Positions 6,113 to 7,609 of a DNA stretch of 7,609 bases are shown in pieces; positions within the stretch are counted from its first letter, which is position 1; each line of letters opens with the position of its first letter. Position numbers and translations under genes: made by a program. Below the pieces are notes generated by a model. It did no database searches. It was not told where the DNA came from and saw only the letters and a list, made by a program, of their open reading frames with translations. The DNA comes from Acidobacteriaceae bacterium (GTDB taxonomy: Bacteria > Acidobacteriota > Terriglobia > Terriglobales > Acidobacteriaceae): the NCBI GenBank assembly GCA_030040115.1, contig JASHUH010000147.1, positions 1 through 7,609 of the forward strand, read 5' to 3'.

Positions 6113-7426
6113 TCAGGGTGCGGCCAGGTTGGCGGGGATTTCGATGGAAACCAGCGTGCCACGCCCGGGTTTGCTGGTGACATGAAAGCGGGCGCGATCG
6201 CCGTAGAGGACCTCAAGCCGCTCCTGGACGTTGCGAATGCCGATGCCGGCTCCATCGTGGCGCAGGGCGGACGCGGGATGGTTACCCATGCCGACGCCGT
6301 CGTCAGCGACTTCGATAAGAATGCGCTCGCCTTCCATGCGGCTACGCAGGGTGACGACGCCGCCGTGGATGCGCGGCTCCAGGCCGTGCTTGATGCTGTT
6401 TTCAATCAGGGGCTGGAGGAGGATGCTGGGCACCAGAACTTCGAGGGTGCGAGGGTCGATGTCTTTTTCGATGCGGAGCTTGTCGGGGCCAAAGCGCACC
6501 ACCTCGATGTCGAGATAATCGTCAGTGAACTTGAGCTCGTCGCGAAAGGGAACGTGACTGTCGTGATCCTTGAGCAGAGCGCGGAGGATGTTGGCCAGCT
6601 TAACCGTCATTTCGCGGGCGAGCTCGGGACGGCTGCGCACCAGGGAGGCGATGGAGTTGAGGGTGTTGAAGAGGAAATGGGGATTGATCTGGCGTTGCAG
6701 GGCGTCGAAGCGGGCTTCGAGCAGAAGGCGTTTTTGGTCTTCGAGAGTTATCTCCACGCGCAGCGCGTTCCACACCTTGAGGGCAACGCCCACGGTGATG
6801 GGGGCGCTGAGCCACACCAGCGCCTGCAGCCATAGGGCGCCGGCAGCGAGGGCGAAGAGACGATGAGGAAAGGCGCGGGCAATGGCGTCGCGGACGGCTT
6901 CAGCTCCGGCGATCGAGAAGAGCAAGAGAAACTGGTGCTCGATGCGACGGCGACGTAAGCGGCCGCGGATCCAGCGGTACAAGGTGAGATCAATTAATGG
7001 CGTGAAGGCCCAGATTTCTTCTTTAGGGACCATGTGGCCCAGCACGCCGGCGATGAGGCCAAGAGCGGCATTGTAGGGCAGGGTTAGAAGCTCGCCGTGC
7101 AGCATGGCCGGAATCGAGAGAACGACGCCGCCCAGCATGGCCCAGGCAGGACTGACGAGCAGTCCGAGCAGGACGATGGTGGAAAAGGAGATGTCGGCGG
7201 CCAGGAAATTGGAGACCGTGAGGCGAATCCACACGCCGAGGGTCAGCGGGATGAGGAAGAAGGCGAGCAGAGCTAAGGTCTGGCGGGGACCGCGCTGCTC
7301 GGCAAAAAAGAGCCGCCGGAAGCTGGAGGCGCGCGCCAGAATGCTGGCCACGGAAGCGATGACCCCCAGCTTGACCAGCATCGTGATGAGGATGAGCTTC
7401 TCGGTCACCACAACAATGTACCGCAA
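6113..7426 (-). CDS. LytS-type sensor histidine kinase with multi-TM sensor (5TMR-LYT-like)
   Basis: This is a sensor kinase of up to 437 residues. Hydrophobic segments near 8-30, 49-72, 79-108, 118-132 and 190-218 form a LytS/YehU-like membrane sensor. Next is the His_kinase domain with INPHFLFNTLN (247-257), His250 being the likely autophosphorylation site. The GHKL ATPase follows: N-box QPLIENSIKHG (338-348, Asn343), G1 box ADDGVGM (374-380) and G2 box GIGIRNV (394-400). All key residues are present, so it should be active. Such kinases normally phosphorylate a LytTR-domain response regulator; none is in the window, and what lies upstream of the right edge is unseen. The start is uncertain: the reading frame opens with TTG at 7426, with an in-frame stop four codons upstream. 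GTG codons at 7411 and 7408 and ATG at 7381 are alternatives. None has a clear ribosome binding site. ATG 7381 would shorten the first membrane segment. Confidence 0.92.
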   Translation of the reverse strand: MRYIVVVTEKLILITMLVKLGVIASVASILARASSFRRLFFAEQRGPRQTLALLAFFLIPLTLGVWIRLTVSNFLAADISFSTIVLLGLLVSPAWAMLGGVVLSIPAMLHGELLTLPYNAALGLIAGVLGHMVPKEEIWAFTPLIDLTLYRWIRGRLRRRRIEHQFLLLFSIAGAEAVRDAIARAFPHRLFALAAGALWLQALVWLSAPITVGVALKVWNALRVEITLEDQKRLLLEARFDALQRQINPHFLFNTLNSIASLVRSRPELAREMTVKLANILRALLKDHDSHVPFRDELKFTDDYLDIEVVRFGPDKLRIEKDIDPRTLEVLVPSILLQPLIENSIKHGLEPRIHGGVVTLRSRMEGERILIEVADDGVGMGNHPASALRHDGAGIGIRNVQERLEVLYGDRARFHVTSKPGRGTLVSIEIPANLAAP

Positions 7427-7429
7427 GTA

Positions 7430-7467
7430 CAGGGATCAGGGATCAGTTCTCAGTTCGCAGTTCCCAG
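7430..7467. repeat. Degenerate 7-base tandem repeat array
   Basis: Five units and a partial one follow each other: CAGGGAT, CAGGGAT, CAGTTCT, CAGTTCG, CAGTTCC, CAG. CAG is constant at each seven-base step. The array lies directly upstream of the possible TTG start of the kinase gene, in its presumed 5' leader. Short tandem arrays of this kind are common between genes in some Acidobacteria; function is unknown. Confidence 0.75.
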
Positions 7468-7481
7468 TAGGCTTTAGTCCA

Positions 7482-7513
7482 CTTGGTCCCTTGGTCCCTC
7501 GTTCCCTTGGTCT
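7482..7513. repeat. 8-base tandem repeat array (CTTGGTCC type)
   Basis: Four units of eight bases: CTTGGTCC, CTTGGTCC, CTCGTTCC, CTTGGTCT. It lies 14 bases to the right of the 7-base array, between the kinase gene and the right-hand gene end. The third and fourth units take part in the hairpin at 7496-7525. Confidence 0.75.
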
Positions 7514-7525
7514 CTGGGACGAGGG
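7496..7525. other. Inverted repeat with a 10-bp bulged stem
   Basis: CCCTCGT pairs with ACGAGGG, and after a single bulged T, CCC pairs with GGG across a nine-base loop (7507-7515). There is no T-tract on either strand, so it does not look like a standard intrinsic terminator. It overlaps the 8-base tandem array. Confidence 0.55.
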
Positions 7526-7568
7526 CCCGAAAGCTAGTACATCGATTCCCAAATAACATATCAATCAA

Positions 7569-7609
7569 CTAGACGATGGACAGGTTTTCCAGCTTGTATT
7601 TCCAGCGGA
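7569..7609 (-). CDS. Possible C-terminal end of an unknown protein (partial)
   Basis: On the - strand, entering from the right edge, the frame reads RWKYKLENLSIV and then TAG (7569-7571). The codons (CTG, AAC, ATC, GTC) match the GC-rich usage of the other genes and a gene upstream of the kinase in this orientation is plausible. With only about 13 codons visible it cannot be identified. The alternative is a + strand start at the ATG at 7576, which has no ribosome binding site. Confidence 0.35.
   Translation of the reverse strand, partial: RWKYKLENLSIV

Noticed and set aside
5747..6835. Long + strand open frame (362 codons) opposite the VOC and kinase genes
   Set aside because: It spans two well-recognised - strand genes and the gap between them, has no family resemblance and no ribosome binding site; it is a GC-rich antisense shadow.

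Overview
The window looks like chromosomal DNA of an Acidobacteriota member (Terriglobia-like). The main reason is the complete 875-residue ADOP-type permease (acidobacterial duplicated orphan permease). High GC content and the style of the neighbouring genes (MBL hydrolase with an Ala/acidic insert, LytS-type kinase, small zinc-finger/two-TM protein) fit this. Assignment below phylum is not possible from the sequence alone.

Layout from left to right. The last 39 codons of a + strand gene, gpmI (independent phosphoglycerate mutase), end at 122. One base later begins the tail-to-tail end of a broken HTH antitoxin-like gene on the - strand (124-374). A complete ADOP permease gene on the - strand fills 633-3260. 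Behind it, on the + strand, lies a decayed C-terminal piece of an IS66-family transposase (about 3390-3655). Immediately after that piece, on the - strand, is the missing N-terminus of the HTH gene (3689-3768). A bidirectional terminator at 3798-3826 separates this block from the rest. The right half is a - strand run: a LytS-type histidine kinase (6113-7426), a VOC/glyoxalase-fold protein (5654-6073), a YycJ/WalJ-like MBL-fold hydrolase (4548-5582), then, after a 242-base gap, a small membrane protein with a putative zinc-binding motif (3844-4305). The right edge (7427-7609) holds two short tandem arrays (7-base and 8-base periods), a hairpin and perhaps the end of another - strand gene.

The most notable observation is that the HTH gene appears to be split. 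Its first ~28 codons lie at 3689-3768 and the rest at 124-374, both on the - strand and in the right order. Both pieces break at the same codons (Ala-Gly-Thr-Ile) and share the 9-base sequence GTTCCAGCT at the break. The ~3.3 kb between them (375-3688) carries the ADOP gene and, at one edge, an IS66 transposase 3' remnant. The simplest reading is an IS66-associated insertion that now carries an intact permease gene inside a dead regulator gene. The far IS end and most of the transposase genes are not visible, so the mechanism is inferred.

The kinase, VOC and MBL genes are co-oriented with gaps of 39 and 71 bases and may be co-transcribed, but no shared pathway is evident. I found no CRISPR array, tRNA, rRNA or defence system. 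I did not find a clearly new biological system; the strongest material is the split gene and its IS66/ADOP insert.
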